A stretch of 55,081 bases of DNA from Thermoleophilia bacterium (GTDB lineage: Bacteria > Actinomycetota > Thermoleophilia > Gaiellales > Gaiellaceae). The stretch is taken from assembly GCA_025929895.1 (NCBI GenBank), contig JAICPI010000013.1:1-55081 (forward strand), written 5' to 3'. Made by a program: the position numbers and the translations under genes. Numbering within the stretch: position 1 is the stretch's first letter; each line of letters starts with the position of its first letter. Positions 32,468-40,829 of this stretch are shown piece by piece. Under the pieces are notes generated by a model. The model was not told the DNA's origin and did no database searches. It worked only from the letters and a program-made list of their open reading frames with translations.

Positions 32468-33900
32468 TCGGCGCGCAGCTGCGCCGCCTCGGGCGGCACT
32501 CCGCGATCTACGGGCTCGGCGGGCTCGTCTCGCGGATCCTCGCCGTCCTCCTGCTGCCGCTCTACACGACGTACCTGACGCCGACGGACTACGGGCGCGT
32601 CGAGACGCTCGTCGCGCTGACGGTGATCCTCGTCACGCTGCTCCGTGCCGGGATCACGACCGCGTTCTTCCGCTTCTACTTCGACTCGCCCGAGCCGGCG
32701 GAGCGCGTGCGCGTGCTCCGGACCGCGTTCTGGTTCACGATCGCCACCTCGACTGCGGGGCTCGTGCTGGGCTGGCTCCTCGCTCCCGCGATCGCGGACC
32801 TCCTCGCGCTCGGCGACGACCAGGACGGCCTCGTGCGGGCGGCCTTCGTCGGCCTCTGGGCGCAGATGAACTACGAGCAGCTGACCGCGCTCTTCCGCGT
32901 CGAGGAGCGCTCGGTCGCCTTCGTCTTTGCGAGCCTCGCGAACGTCGTGCTCACGATCGGCGCGACCGTCCTTCTCGTCGTCGTCTACGACCAGGGCGCG
33001 CTCGGAGTCGTCGTCGGCAACTTCACCGGCACGCTCGCCGTCTACCTCGCGCTGCTCGGCTACCGGCGTGAGCAGCTCGGGCTCGAGCTCGACCGCTCCC
33101 TGCTGCGCCGGATGAACCGCTTCGGGATGCCGCTCGTGCCGTCGGGGCTCGCGCTCTGGACGCTCAACTTCAGCGACCGCTTCTTCCTCGCGCGCATCGC
33201 GGGACAGGACGAGGTCGGCCGCTACTCGCTCGGCGTGCGGATCGCCTCGGCGATGGTGCTGCTCCTCGTCGCGTTCAGGACCGCATGGCCGGCGTTCGCG
33301 TACTCGATCGAGGACGACCGCGAGGCGCGGCGCACGTACGCCTTCGTGCTCACGTACCTCTTGTTCGTCGCGTCGTGGCTCTCGCTCGCGCTCGGCGTGC
33401 TCGCACCGTGGATCGTGCGCCTGCTCGCGCGCGACGAGGCGTTCTGGCCGGGCGCGGACGTCGTCGCGCCGCTCGCGTTCGCCGGCGCGCTCTGGGGCGG
33501 GTACACGGTCGTCGCGATCGGGATCGGCCGGATCCGCAGGACGCAGTTCAACTGGCTGATCACCGGCGCGGCGGCCCTCGTCGACGTGGCGCTCAACCTG
33601 CTCCTGATCCCGCCGTACGGGATCCGGGGCGCCGCCGCCGCGGCCGTCGCCGCGTTCGCGCTCATGTTCGTCGCGATGGCGGTTCACGCGCAGCGCCTCT
33701 ACCCGGTGCCCTACCAGTGGCGGCGCGTCGCCACGGTGCTCGGGGCCGCCGCCGCGCTGACGGTGGTCGGCCGCGTCGTGGACAGGCTCGACGTCGCCGT
33801 CGCGCTCGTGCTCGCGTATCCGCTCGTGCTCTTGGCGCTCGGGTTCTACTTGCCGTTCGAGCGCGAGCGGATCGTGCGCGGGCTCGTGCGCCAGGCGTAG
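32464..33900 (+). CDS. Wzx-like polysaccharide flippase (MOP superfamily)
   Basis: The 478-residue protein has about 12-14 hydrophobic helices. Its N-terminal segment HSAIYGLGGLVSRILAVLLLPLYTTYLTPTDYGRVETL is typical of polysaccharide biosynthesis export proteins (PST family), as is NRFGMPLVPSGLALWTLNFSDRFFLARI in the middle. It should move lipid-linked oligosaccharide across the membrane. The GTG at 32464 overlaps the glycosyltransferase stop. The gene ends the plus-strand operon, and its last 55 bases overlap the convergent O-antigen ligase gene. A flippase and a polymerase in converging units suggest one Wzx/Wzy system; no Wzz chain-length regulator is seen. Confidence 0.9.
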   Translation: MIGAQLRRLGRHSAIYGLGGLVSRILAVLLLPLYTTYLTPTDYGRVETLVALTVILVTLLRAGITTAFFRFYFDSPEPAERVRVLRTAFWFTIATSTAGLVLGWLLAPAIADLLALGDDQDGLVRAAFVGLWAQMNYEQLTALFRVEERSVAFVFASLANVVLTIGATVLLVVVYDQGALGVVVGNFTGTLAVYLALLGYRREQLGLELDRSLLRRMNRFGMPLVPSGLALWTLNFSDRFFLARIAGQDEVGRYSLGVRIASAMVLLLVAFRTAWPAFAYSIEDDREARRTYAFVLTYLLFVASWLSLALGVLAPWIVRLLARDEAFWPGADVVAPLAFAGALWGGYTVVAIGIGRIRRTQFNWLITGAAALVDVALNLLLIPPYGIRGAAAAAVAAFALMFVAMAVHAQRLYPVPYQWRRVATVLGAAAALTVVGRVVDRLDVAVALVLAYPLVLLALGFYLPFERERIVRGLVRQA

Positions 33901-35285
33901 CCGAGCGCGGCCAGGCCGACGAGCGCCCAGCTCATCGGGTCCTCGAAGAACGCGTTGTAGAAGAGCGAGTGGACCGCGATCGCGACGAGGGCGAGCCCGA
34001 GCGAGAGCGACGCCCGGCCCGCAAAGCTGCGCGAGGCGCGCCGGAACGAGATCCAGAGCGCCGTCCCGAGCATCCACGCGAAGAGCAGGATCCCCGGCAC
34101 GCCGAGCTCGGCCGCAACGGTGACGGGCGTGTTGTGCGACGCCGCGCGCGCCGGGTCGGCCGCGCGAAAACCGACGCGCTCGCCGTACGCGCTCTTGAAG
34201 CCGCCGAGGCCCACGCCGCCGAGGGGATGGTCGGCGGCGATCCGCAGTCCCTCCCGCAGCAGCGTGGAGCGGTTGCCCGTCGCTCGGTCCGGTGCCTCGA
34301 GGATCTCCGCGCGCACCGAGGGGACGACGAACCCGGCCGCGAGGAGCACGACGGCCGCGACGGCGAGCGCGATCACGGCGCGGCGTTCCCAGGCGAGCAC
34401 GACCGCGCCGAGCACGCCCGCGACGAGCGCGACGAAGCTCGACTGCGAGAAGGAGAGCACGAGCCCGAGCCAGAGCACGACGATCGTCACCGCGGCGGCG
34501 AGCGCGTCGCGGCGCGCGCCGTAGAGCGCCGCGACGAGCGCGACGACGATCGCGACGACGAGGAACCGGCCGTAGATCGAGGGGTCCCAGAAGACGGAGT
34601 TGACGCGGAAGAATGGCGCGTACGCGTTCGAGACGATGACGCGCGGGTTCCAGAAGACGTCCCGCGTGATCCACTGGTAGCCGCCGATCGCGGCGAACAC
34701 GGCCGCCATCGCGAGCAGCTGCACGGTCAGCGCTCCGACCCAGCGGCGCAGCCACGGCAGTCGCGCGACCATGAGCGCGAGCAGCCCGAACGGGACATAG
34801 AACGCGGCGAGCGACACGGCCCCCTGGCGCGCACCGTCGCTCCAGAGCAGCGAGACGCCCGCCCACGCGAGGAACGCCGCCAGCGGCCAGGCGAGCGGCC
34901 CGAGCTCGCGCGAGCGCGGCCGGCCGCGGAACAGCTCCCAGGCGAGCGCTGCCGAGCCGCCGGCGACGACGACGTAGAGCGGCAGGAGCAGGCTCGCCTC
35001 CTCGCCGCCGACCTCGACGGGGACGCGCGCGGGCGCCGCCGCGAGCGCCGCCATCGGCAGGAGCCAGGGCCAGCGCAGGAAGAGCACCCCGAGCGTAGCC
35101 GCGACCGGGACGCCGACCGCGACGGCCGCCGCGATCAGCGCGTCGTTCCCCTCCGGTCGCAGCGTCACGAAGAGCACGGCGCCGCCGCCGAGGGTCGCGC
35201 CGAGGGCGAGGAGACGAGGGAGGCGCGAGCCGAGGACGACGAGCGCCGCGAGCCCGAGCGCGCCGATCACGCCGCCGGCGATCAC
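33846..35285 (-). CDS. O-antigen ligase/polymerase family membrane protein (second copy)
   Basis: The 479-residue protein has about 12 hydrophobic helices. The periplasm-facing loop of the Wzy_C domain reads GLRIAADHPLGGVGLGGFKSAYGE, then AASHNTPVTVAAELGVPGILLF, matching H-P-x-G-G-x-G...HN...E-x-G. It is more divergent from the copy at 11633 than a recent duplicate would be. The GTG at 35285 makes a GTGA overlap with the secreted-protein gene upstream, so the two are cotranscribed. The 3' end overlaps the convergent flippase by 55 bases. It probably polymerises or ligates the glycan exported by that flippase. Confidence 0.86.
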   Translation of the reverse strand: MIAGGVIGALGLAALVVLGSRLPRLLALGATLGGGAVLFVTLRPEGNDALIAAAVAVGVPVAATLGVLFLRWPWLLPMAALAAAPARVPVEVGGEEASLLLPLYVVVAGGSAALAWELFRGRPRSRELGPLAWPLAAFLAWAGVSLLWSDGARQGAVSLAAFYVPFGLLALMVARLPWLRRWVGALTVQLLAMAAVFAAIGGYQWITRDVFWNPRVIVSNAYAPFFRVNSVFWDPSIYGRFLVVAIVVALVAALYGARRDALAAAVTIVVLWLGLVLSFSQSSFVALVAGVLGAVVLAWERRAVIALAVAAVVLLAAGFVVPSVRAEILEAPDRATGNRSTLLREGLRIAADHPLGGVGLGGFKSAYGERVGFRAADPARAASHNTPVTVAAELGVPGILLFAWMLGTALWISFRRASRSFAGRASLSLGLALVAIAVHSLFYNAFFEDPMSWALVGLAALGYAWRTSPRTIRSRSNGK

Positions 35286-36190
35286 GGCGCCGCGGGTCTC
35301 ACGAAAACCGCGGTCGCCGCGCGGCCGCCGGTGTACGAGATGCGCAGCGTGTAGCGCCCGGGAAGCTGCGGCGCGCGCAGGACGAGCGAGCGCGCGCTCG
35401 AGCCGCCGGTCCTCGCGCCGAGCCGCCACGTGTACCTCCGCGCATCCGTCGAGACGTGGACGCCGAAGCGGACGCCGGCGGGCACGACGATCCGACCCGG
35501 CGTGAGCTCGACGTAGCGGAGCCGCACCGCCGTGCGGGGCGAGTGCGCCGCCTCGTTCCCCGCCAGGTCGCGCGCGCCGAGGGTGAGCGCGTACGTCCCC
35601 GGCCTGCGCTCGCGCCCTCCGCGCCAGTCGATCTTCCCTCGCTCGCGCGGCGGGCTCTCGACCGCGCGCTCGCCGTCGACGTAGAGCAGGGCGGACGACC
35701 GCTCGGAGACGCGGTAGGTGACGTGCACCACGTCGGAGCGGCTGTCGCGGTCGGGCGAGAAGACCCGCGGCACGATCGACTCGACGGTGACCTCGGGCGG
35801 AGTCGTGTCCAGCCTGATCCGGTTCGGGATCACGATCGTGCGCCGCGCGTCGTCGAGGTGCACGCGCGCGCGGTACTCGCCTTCCGGGGCGCCGCTGCCC
35901 GCCCAGGCGACCGAGACCCGCCCCGCGCCGCGCGGCTCGTCGTCGACGAGCATCGCGACCTCGTCGTCGTCGGCGTCGAGGATCGAGACCGAGACGCGGT
36001 CGGCCTCGCGGAGCCTGAACTCGACCACCGCCTCGCTCGTCTCGCACCCGCACACCGGCGAGAACGCCTCCGTCACCCTCGGCGCGACGATCGGCGAGGG
36101 CACGAGCTTCAGCCGCTCGGTCACCGCGAACGCCGCCGCCGTGCCTCCGAGCAGCCCGAGGACGAGAAGCGTCGAGAGCAGCCGCGGCAC
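35282..36190 (-). CDS. Exported protein with FlgD-like Ig-type repeats
   Basis: The 302-residue protein has an N-terminal signal or anchor (LLSTLLVLGLLGGTAAAFAVT) without a clear lipobox. Three beta-rich regions follow, at about 45-130, 130-215 and 215-300. Motifs include GAGRVSVAWAGSGAPEGEYRARVHLDD, RVFSPDRDSRSDVVHVTYRV and GRERRPGTYALTLGARDLAGNEA. These resemble FlgD-like Ig modules, in which a Trp-x-Gly turn is followed by G-x-Y and a D-x-x-G end. The SPDRDSRSD stretch parallels SPNGDGVDD in the protein at 53293-54984. GTG 36190 has TAGTAT nine bases upstream. It is cotranscribed with an O-antigen ligase, so a cell-surface role is likely; no enzyme motif is seen. Confidence 0.78.
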   Translation of the reverse strand: MPRLLSTLLVLGLLGGTAAAFAVTERLKLVPSPIVAPRVTEAFSPVCGCETSEAVVEFRLREADRVSVSILDADDDEVAMLVDDEPRGAGRVSVAWAGSGAPEGEYRARVHLDDARRTIVIPNRIRLDTTPPEVTVESIVPRVFSPDRDSRSDVVHVTYRVSERSSALLYVDGERAVESPPRERGKIDWRGGRERRPGTYALTLGARDLAGNEAAHSPRTAVRLRYVELTPGRIVVPAGVRFGVHVSTDARRYTWRLGARTGGSSARSLVLRAPQLPGRYTLRISYTGGRAATAVFVRPAAP

Positions 36191-36199
36191 GCTCGGCTG

Positions 36200-36205
36200 A
36201 TACTA
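36200..36205 (-). promoter_or_regulatory. -10 element for the secreted protein/O-antigen ligase operon
   Basis: TAGTAT is nine bases before GTG 36190, in the 47-base gap after the TauE gene. Confidence 0.55.
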
Positions 36206-36237
36206 GACAGCGCCTCCGCGGTAAACGGTCGCTCGAG

Positions 36238-37101
36238 CTACGGCGTCTCGGGCTGCGCTCGTGGTCGAGCCGCGGCCGCCCCGAGCAGAGCAACGCCCGC
36301 GACGGCCGCGGCGAGCAGGACGACGTTCGGCGCGTCGAGGAGCTTGATCCCGCTCAGGATGAGCACGGTCGCGAGCGCGAGGCGCAGCAGCCGGTCCGGG
36401 AGGCGAACGGTCACCTGGCTCCCGAGCAGGACGCCGGGCACCGAGCCGAGCAGGAGCCAGCCCACGGCGCCGAGATCGACGTTCCCGGCGTAGAGGTGCC
36501 CCATCCCCGCGACCCAGAGCAATGCTGCCGCGTGGAAGATGTCGGTGCCGACCACCTTCGCGGAGCGCAGCGGGAAGACGAACAGCATCGTCAGGCCGAA
36601 GAACACGCCGGTGCCCACGGACGTGAGCCCGACGATCAACCCGCCGAAGAACCCGATCGCGAGCGCCGCGAATCGATCCCTGCCGGTCAGGATGAAGGGC
36701 GCGTCCGAGCTCTCACGGAAGTTGACGAAGCTCTTGGCCGCGAGCCCGGCGGCGCCGACGATCAGCGCGCCGCCGAGGATCTGCGCCATCACGTCCTGAC
36801 TCTCGTCGCCGTAGTTGTCGCGCACCCACGTGGCGAGCGCGACACCGACGAGCGACATCGGCGCGCTCGTGAGCAGCATCCATCCGCTCAGGCGCGCGTG
36901 GACGGTGCCGAGCACCCGGTGGCGGATCCCGCCGACGCTCTTGAAGACTGCGCCGTGGAGGATGTCCGTGCCGATCGCGACGCTCGGGCTGAACCCGAAG
37001 AGCAGGACGAGCAGGGGCGTCATCAGCGACCCTCCGCCCATGCCTGTCATCCCGACGAGCAGGCCGATCAGGAGGCCGGCCGCCGAGAGCTCCCAGCTCA
37101 A
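36238..37101 (-). CDS. TauE/SafE-family sulfite/organosulfonate exporter, last gene of the sulfur operon
   Basis: The 287-residue protein has about eight hydrophobic helices in two repeats, each with the family glycine motif: GLLVGMTGMGGGSLMTPLL and GLIVGLTSVGTGVFFGLT. Family members export sulfite, sulfoacetate or other organosulfur anions, and some import small sulfur compounds. The TTG at 37101 forms a TTGA overlap with the ATP sulfurylase stop, so it is the eighth gene of the operon starting at 42906. The context suggests export of either sulfite or the sulfonate made by the operon. The direction of transport cannot be read from sequence. Confidence 0.88.
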   Translation of the reverse strand: MSWELSAAGLLIGLLVGMTGMGGGSLMTPLLVLLFGFSPSVAIGTDILHGAVFKSVGGIRHRVLGTVHARLSGWMLLTSAPMSLVGVALATWVRDNYGDESQDVMAQILGGALIVGAAGLAAKSFVNFRESSDAPFILTGRDRFAALAIGFFGGLIVGLTSVGTGVFFGLTMLFVFPLRSAKVVGTDIFHAAALLWVAGMGHLYAGNVDLGAVGWLLLGSVPGVLLGSQVTVRLPDRLLRLALATVLILSGIKLLDAPNVVLLAAAVAGVALLGAAAARPRAQPETP

Positions 37102-38234
37102 CTCCGATATGCCTCGATCAGGACCTCGGCCACCGCGGGGCGGGTGAACTCCTCCGGCGGCACCGCACCGCCCGCGAGCAGCTCGCGGACCTTCGTGCCC
37201 GAGAGGAACACGTGCTCGTCCTGGCCGTGCGGGCACGTCTTCGCGCTCGCCATCGACCCGCACGCCTTGCACCAGAAGGAGTGCTCGAAGAACATCGGCT
37301 CGACGTCGAGCTCGTGCGGCTCGAACTCGTCGAAGATCAGCTGCGCGTCGTACGTGCCGTAGTAGTCGCCGACGCCGGCGTGGTCGCGGCCGACGATGAA
37401 GTGCGAGCAGCCGTAGTTCTTGCGGCAGATCGCGTGCCAGATCGCCTCCCGCGGCCCTGCGTAGCGCATCGCCGCGGGGAACGCGGAGAGCAGGACGCGG
37501 TCCTGCGGGTAGTAGCCGTCGAGGAGCGTGCGGTAGCACCGAACGCGCACGTCTGCCGGGACGTCGTCCCCTTTCGTGTCGCCGACGAGCGGGTGCACGA
37601 GCAGCCCGTCGACGGTCTCGAGCGCGACCTTCGTCAGGTACTCGTGCGCCCGATGGATCGGGTTCCGAGTCTGGAAGCCGACCACGCGCTTCCAGCCGCG
37701 CTCGGCGAACGCGGCGCGCGTCTCGCCCGGGTCGAGGGCCAGCTCGGGGAACTGCGGCTCGGGCCGGTCGAACACGGTGACCTTCCCGGCCAGGTAGTTG
37801 TCCTTCTGGGCGTAGAGCCTGGCGACCCCTGGATGATTTGCATCGGTCGTGCGAAAGGATCGATCCGCTTCTGTTTCCTTGCTGTAGGTGTACATCGCCA
37901 TCACCTCGAGCACGGCGAGCTTTCGGCCGTCCTCATCGGCCAGGGCCACCCGGTCCCCCTTCGGGGCCTCCACAACCGCCAGGCAGACGGGCAAGGACCA
38001 CGGCAACCCGTTCGCGAGCCGCAGCTCCTCGAGCACGGACTCGTAGTCCTCCTGGCCCATGAAACCCTCGAGCGGCGAGAGAGCGCCCGACGCGATCATG
38101 TCGAGGTCGGACACTTCGCGAGAGGTCAGCGTGACGCTCTCGAGCGACTCCAGGTCGTCGGGGCGCGTGCCGGTGCGGTCGACGAGCTCGCCGCCGTGAG
38201 GCGCGATCAGGCGGTCGGTCGCGACGGCGGTCAC
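37098..38234 (-). CDS. sat: Sulfate adenylyltransferase (ATP sulfurylase, single-chain type)
   Basis: The 378-residue protein is a homomeric ATP sulfurylase. It has FQTRNPIHRAHEYL (about 187-200), containing the QxRN sulfate/ATP motif and the HxxH motif, GRDHAGVGDYYGTY (about 287-300), and a C-terminal zinc-ribbon-like Cys cluster in FWCKACGSMASAKTCPH as in many bacterial enzymes. It makes adenosine phosphosulfate (APS) from sulfate and ATP. The GTG at 38234 and its TGA both form four-base overlaps with the APS kinase and TauE genes. It supplies APS to the adjacent reductase and kinase. Confidence 0.95.
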   Translation of the reverse strand: MTAVATDRLIAPHGGELVDRTGTRPDDLESLESVTLTSREVSDLDMIASGALSPLEGFMGQEDYESVLEELRLANGLPWSLPVCLAVVEAPKGDRVALADEDGRKLAVLEVMAMYTYSKETEADRSFRTTDANHPGVARLYAQKDNYLAGKVTVFDRPEPQFPELALDPGETRAAFAERGWKRVVGFQTRNPIHRAHEYLTKVALETVDGLLVHPLVGDTKGDDVPADVRVRCYRTLLDGYYPQDRVLLSAFPAAMRYAGPREAIWHAICRKNYGCSHFIVGRDHAGVGDYYGTYDAQLIFDEFEPHELDVEPMFFEHSFWCKACGSMASAKTCPHGQDEHVFLSGTKVRELLAGGAVPPEEFTRPAVAEVLIEAYRS

Positions 38235-38830
38235 GCCGCGACCCGGCTCTCGACGAGCCCGAGCTGCTCGAGCTTCTCGACGATCAGCCGCGCCGACTCC
38301 TCGGGCTCGTGCTGCTCCGTGTCCACGACGAGCTCGGGCGCGGACGGCTCCTCGTACGGGTCGTCGACGCCGGTGAAGCCCTTGATCTCGCCCTTGAACG
38401 CCTTCTCGTAGAGGCCCTTCACGTCGCGCCGCGCGCACTCGTCGACGGAGGCCTTGACGTGCACCTCGACGAACGCTCCCCACTCCTCGACCAGCCCGCG
38501 CGCCTTGCGCCGCGTCTCCTCGTACGGCGAGATCGCCGCCGCGATCACGGCGCCGCCCTGGCGGGTCAGCCTCGAGGCGACCCAGCCGATGCGCTCGATG
38601 TTCGTGTCGCGATCCTCCTTCGAGAAACCGAGCCCCTTGGAAAGGTGCGTGCGAACCGTGTCGCCGTCGAGGTACTCGACGACGAGGCCGCGGCGCTCGA
38701 GCTCCGGCCCCACGAGGTGCGCGATGGTGGACTTCCCGGCGCCCGACAGCCCCGTGAACCAGAGCGTGAACCCGCCCTCGCGGCGGCGGTCGGACTCGGG
38801 GTGCTCGTGCGCATAGATGTGCTCGGTCAA
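38231..38830 (-). CDS. cysC: Adenylylsulfate kinase (APS kinase)
   Basis: The 199-residue protein has the P-loop LWFTGLSGAGKSTIA (about 27-41), LDGDTVRTHLSKGLGFSKEDRDTNIERIG with the APS-binding region, and AAISPYEETRRKAR, then VKGLYEKAFKGEIKGFTGVDDPYE. All are standard CysC motifs. It phosphorylates APS to PAPS. The TTG at 38830 makes a TTGA overlap with the APS reductase stop. Because the neighbouring reductase is of the APS type, this kinase may serve PAPS-dependent sulfation, or the reductase may accept both substrates. Confidence 0.95.
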   Translation of the reverse strand: MTEHIYAHEHPESDRRREGGFTLWFTGLSGAGKSTIAHLVGPELERRGLVVEYLDGDTVRTHLSKGLGFSKEDRDTNIERIGWVASRLTRQGGAVIAAAISPYEETRRKARGLVEEWGAFVEVHVKASVDECARRDVKGLYEKAFKGEIKGFTGVDDPYEEPSAPELVVDTEQHEPEESARLIVEKLEQLGLVESRVAA

Positions 38831-39531
38831 GTCGTCTCCTTGATCGGTTCGTCGAGGTGGATGCCGCATTCGAGCTTGTCGGAGCCCGCCCAGCGGCCGG
38901 CGCGCTCCTCCTCGTCCGGCCGCGTCGGCCGGGTGCACGGGATGCAGCCGATCGAGCGGTAGCCCGTGTCGTGCAGCGGGTTGTACGGGATCTCGTTCAC
39001 GTGGATGTACGCCCACACGCGCTTCTCGTCCCAGTCGGCGAGCGGGTGGACCTTCCAGACGTCGTAGCGCTCCGACCACTCGAGCTTCGGCGTGGAGGCG
39101 CGGCTCGGCGACTGGTCGCGGCGGATGCCGGAGATCCACGCGTCGTACGGCTCGAGCGCCGCGAGCAGCGGCTCGACCTTGCGGATGTGGCAGCAGCGGT
39201 CCGGGTCCGACTCCCAGAGGTTCGGCCCCTCGCGCTTGTGCTGCTCCGCGACCGTGATCACCTCGGGGCGGATCAGGGTGAGGCCGTAGCGCTCCACGAG
39301 CGCCTCGCGCGTCTCGTAGCTCTCCTTGAAGAAGAGCTGCGTGTCGAGCTCGACGACGTCGATCGGCAGCCCGAGCTCGGAGACCATGTGCACGAGCGCG
39401 GACGACTGCTTCTGCCACGAGCACGTCAGGACGAGCCGCGTGCCGAACTCGGCGTGCGACCAGCGGATCAGCTCCTCCGCCGGCATCGACTCGAAGTCGA
39501 CGTCAGGCAGCTGGGGCGCGGTCGCCGCCAA
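38827..39531 (-). CDS. cysH: Adenylylsulfate (APS) reductase, [4Fe-4S] type
   Basis: The 234-residue protein has the PAPS-reductase fold with TCSWQKQSSALVHM (P-loop-like) and ELDTQLFF. The four Cys ligands of a [4Fe-4S] cluster are Cys113-Cys114 (DRCCHIRKVEP) and Cys196/Cys199 (IGCIPCTRP), and the catalytic Cys222 is in ECGIH. The cluster cysteines mark it as an APS reductase rather than an E. coli-type PAPS reductase; it yields sulfite. The TTG start at 39531 has a strong AAGGAGGTG (39544-39536) upstream, lying inside the end of the phosphosulfolactate synthase gene (29-base overlap). No sulfite reductase gene is in the window. Confidence 0.94.
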   Translation of the reverse strand: MAATAPQLPDVDFESMPAEELIRWSHAEFGTRLVLTCSWQKQSSALVHMVSELGLPIDVVELDTQLFFKESYETREALVERYGLTLIRPEVITVAEQHKREGPNLWESDPDRCCHIRKVEPLLAALEPYDAWISGIRRDQSPSRASTPKLEWSERYDVWKVHPLADWDEKRVWAYIHVNEIPYNPLHDTGYRSIGCIPCTRPTRPDEEERAGRWAGSDKLECGIHLDEPIKETT

Positions 39532-40255
39532 GGAGCACCTCCTTCAGCGTGTCGCCGCGAAGGCCGCGGCGGAGCGTCTCGAGCGGGATCACCTCGTCGG
39601 GCGCGATGTTCCCGAGGTTCACGCCGGGGCCGAACTGCTTGATGAACCACGCCTGCGAGGTCTTCGTCGGCGCCTCGAAGAGCAGCGAGTCGAGCGGGAT
39701 CTCGTGGACGATCTCGTCGACGAGCCCGGTGCGCATCTCGCCGGTCGGACGGTAGATCCCGGCCGTCCCGCCCTCGCGGCCCTCGGTGATCACCTTCCAC
39801 GCGCCGGCCTCGAGCTCGCCCTTGATCCACTCGACCCACTGGTACGGCGCGAACACTGCCTCGGAGTCCTTGGAGCCGACCTCCGAGAGCACGGTGAAGT
39901 CCCGTGCGAAGTCCTCGATCAAGTCGAGCTTGCGTTCCCTGGGCAGGTCGATCACGCCGTCGGAGATCTCGACGTGCGTGAGCCCGAGCTCGCGGAGCCA
40001 CGTCTTGTACTCGTCGAGCTTCCCCTGCACGAGCACCGCCTCGAAGAACGTCCCGCCGATCACGACGGGCTTGTCTCGCAGCACCTCGAGCTTCCGCTTC
40101 AGGTTGGGCGTGACGAAGGCCGTGCCCCAGCCGAGCTTGACGATGTCGATGTAGTCGCCGCTCGTCTCGAGCACGTCCTCCCACGTGCGCGGGCCGAGGC
40201 CCTTGTCGATCACATGCGTGAGCCCGCCGTTGCCGGGCGCCTCAAAGCCGCGCAT
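39503..40255 (-). CDS. comA: Phosphosulfolactate synthase-like protein (ComA/HSA32 family)
   Basis: The 250-residue TIM-barrel protein has HVIDKGLGPRTWEDVLE, DYIDIVKLGWGTAFV, KPVVIGGTFFEAVLVQGKLDEY, HVEISDGVIDLPRERK and VLSEVGSKDSE, which are the conserved stretches of ComA, including the Lys of the EVG-(x)-K motif. ComA adds sulfite to phosphoenolpyruvate to give (2R)-phospho-3-sulfolactate. Bacterial relatives are known for coenzyme M or sulfolactate synthesis; plant HSA32 is a relative of unclear activity. Here the gene directly precedes APS reductase, which makes sulfite, so the enzymatic role is favoured. The ATG at 40255 overlaps the fumarase beta-subunit gene by 14 bases. Confidence 0.86.
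   Translation of the reverse strand: MRGFEAPGNGGLTHVIDKGLGPRTWEDVLETSGDYIDIVKLGWGTAFVTPNLKRKLEVLRDKPVVIGGTFFEAVLVQGKLDEYKTWLRELGLTHVEISDGVIDLPRERKLDLIEDFARDFTVLSEVGSKDSEAVFAPYQWVEWIKGELEAGAWKVITEGREGGTAGIYRPTGEMRTGLVDEIVHEIPLDSLLFEAPTKTSQAWFIKQFGPGVNLGNIAPDEVIPLETLRRGLRGDTLKEVLLGGDRAPAA
39536..39544 (-). promoter_or_regulatory. Strong Shine-Dalgarno site that fixes the cysH start
   Basis: AAGGAGGTG on the minus strand ends four bases before the TTG at 39531. It is located within the coding sequence of the upstream synthase gene and explains efficient use of a TTG codon. Confidence 0.8.
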
Positions 40256-40829
40256 AGAGCTCCTTGAGCTTCTCCTGCGCCCGCGCCTGCACGTCGTGGT
40301 AGAGCGAGTTGCCGTGCGCGTCGATCCCGACGGTGAGCGGCCCGAAGTCCTTGACCCGGAACTTCCAGAGGCACTCCGGCATCAGCTCCTCCCAGGCGAC
40401 CTCCTCGATCTCCTCGATCTGCGTCGTCTCGAGCGCGGCCGCGCCGCCGACGATCGCGAAGTAGACCATCCCCAGCCGCTGCATCGGCTCGATCGCCTCG
40501 TCGGGGAACCCGCCCTTGCCGCAGATCGCGCGCACGCCGTACTGCGTCCCGAGCGGCTCCGTGAAGCGCACCATTCGCGCGCTCGTCGTGGTGCCGATGC
40601 AGACCTTCTCGTAGCGACCCTCAGCGAGCTTCCGGACGCCGGGCGCGGTGTGCAGCAGGAACGCGCCGCGGAGGTCCATCGGCGGCTCCACGCCCTGGTC
40701 GAAGATCCGGACCTGCGTGCGGTCGCGGATCCCGATGATGTGACCCTGGACGACCACCTCGTCTCCTGCGCGGAGCTTCAGGATCTCGCGCTCGTCGGTG
40801 ATCGGGAAGGTCACTTCGTGAACGGCCAT
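40242..40829 (-). CDS. Class I fumarase / L-tartrate dehydratase-type beta subunit
   Basis: The 195-residue protein matches the C-terminal domain of class I hydro-lyases: ILKLRAGDEVVVQGHIIGIRDRTQVRIFD, DLRGAFLLHTAPGVRK, GTTTSARMVRF, ICGKGGFPDEAIEPMQRLG with the catalytic KGG region, and IVGGAAAL. With the alpha subunit it forms a two-subunit Fe-S dehydratase. Relatives act on malate, tartrate, mesaconate or similar 2-hydroxy diacids. The ATG at 40829 overlaps the alpha-subunit TGA by one base. Because the next gene makes phosphosulfolactate, the true substrate could be sulfolactate, a malate analogue; this is inference. Confidence 0.9.
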   Translation of the reverse strand: MAVHEVTFPITDEREILKLRAGDEVVVQGHIIGIRDRTQVRIFDQGVEPPMDLRGAFLLHTAPGVRKLAEGRYEKVCIGTTTSARMVRFTEPLGTQYGVRAICGKGGFPDEAIEPMQRLGMVYFAIVGGAAALETTQIEEIEEVAWEELMPECLWKFRVKDFGPLTVGIDAHGNSLYHDVQARAQEKLKELYARL

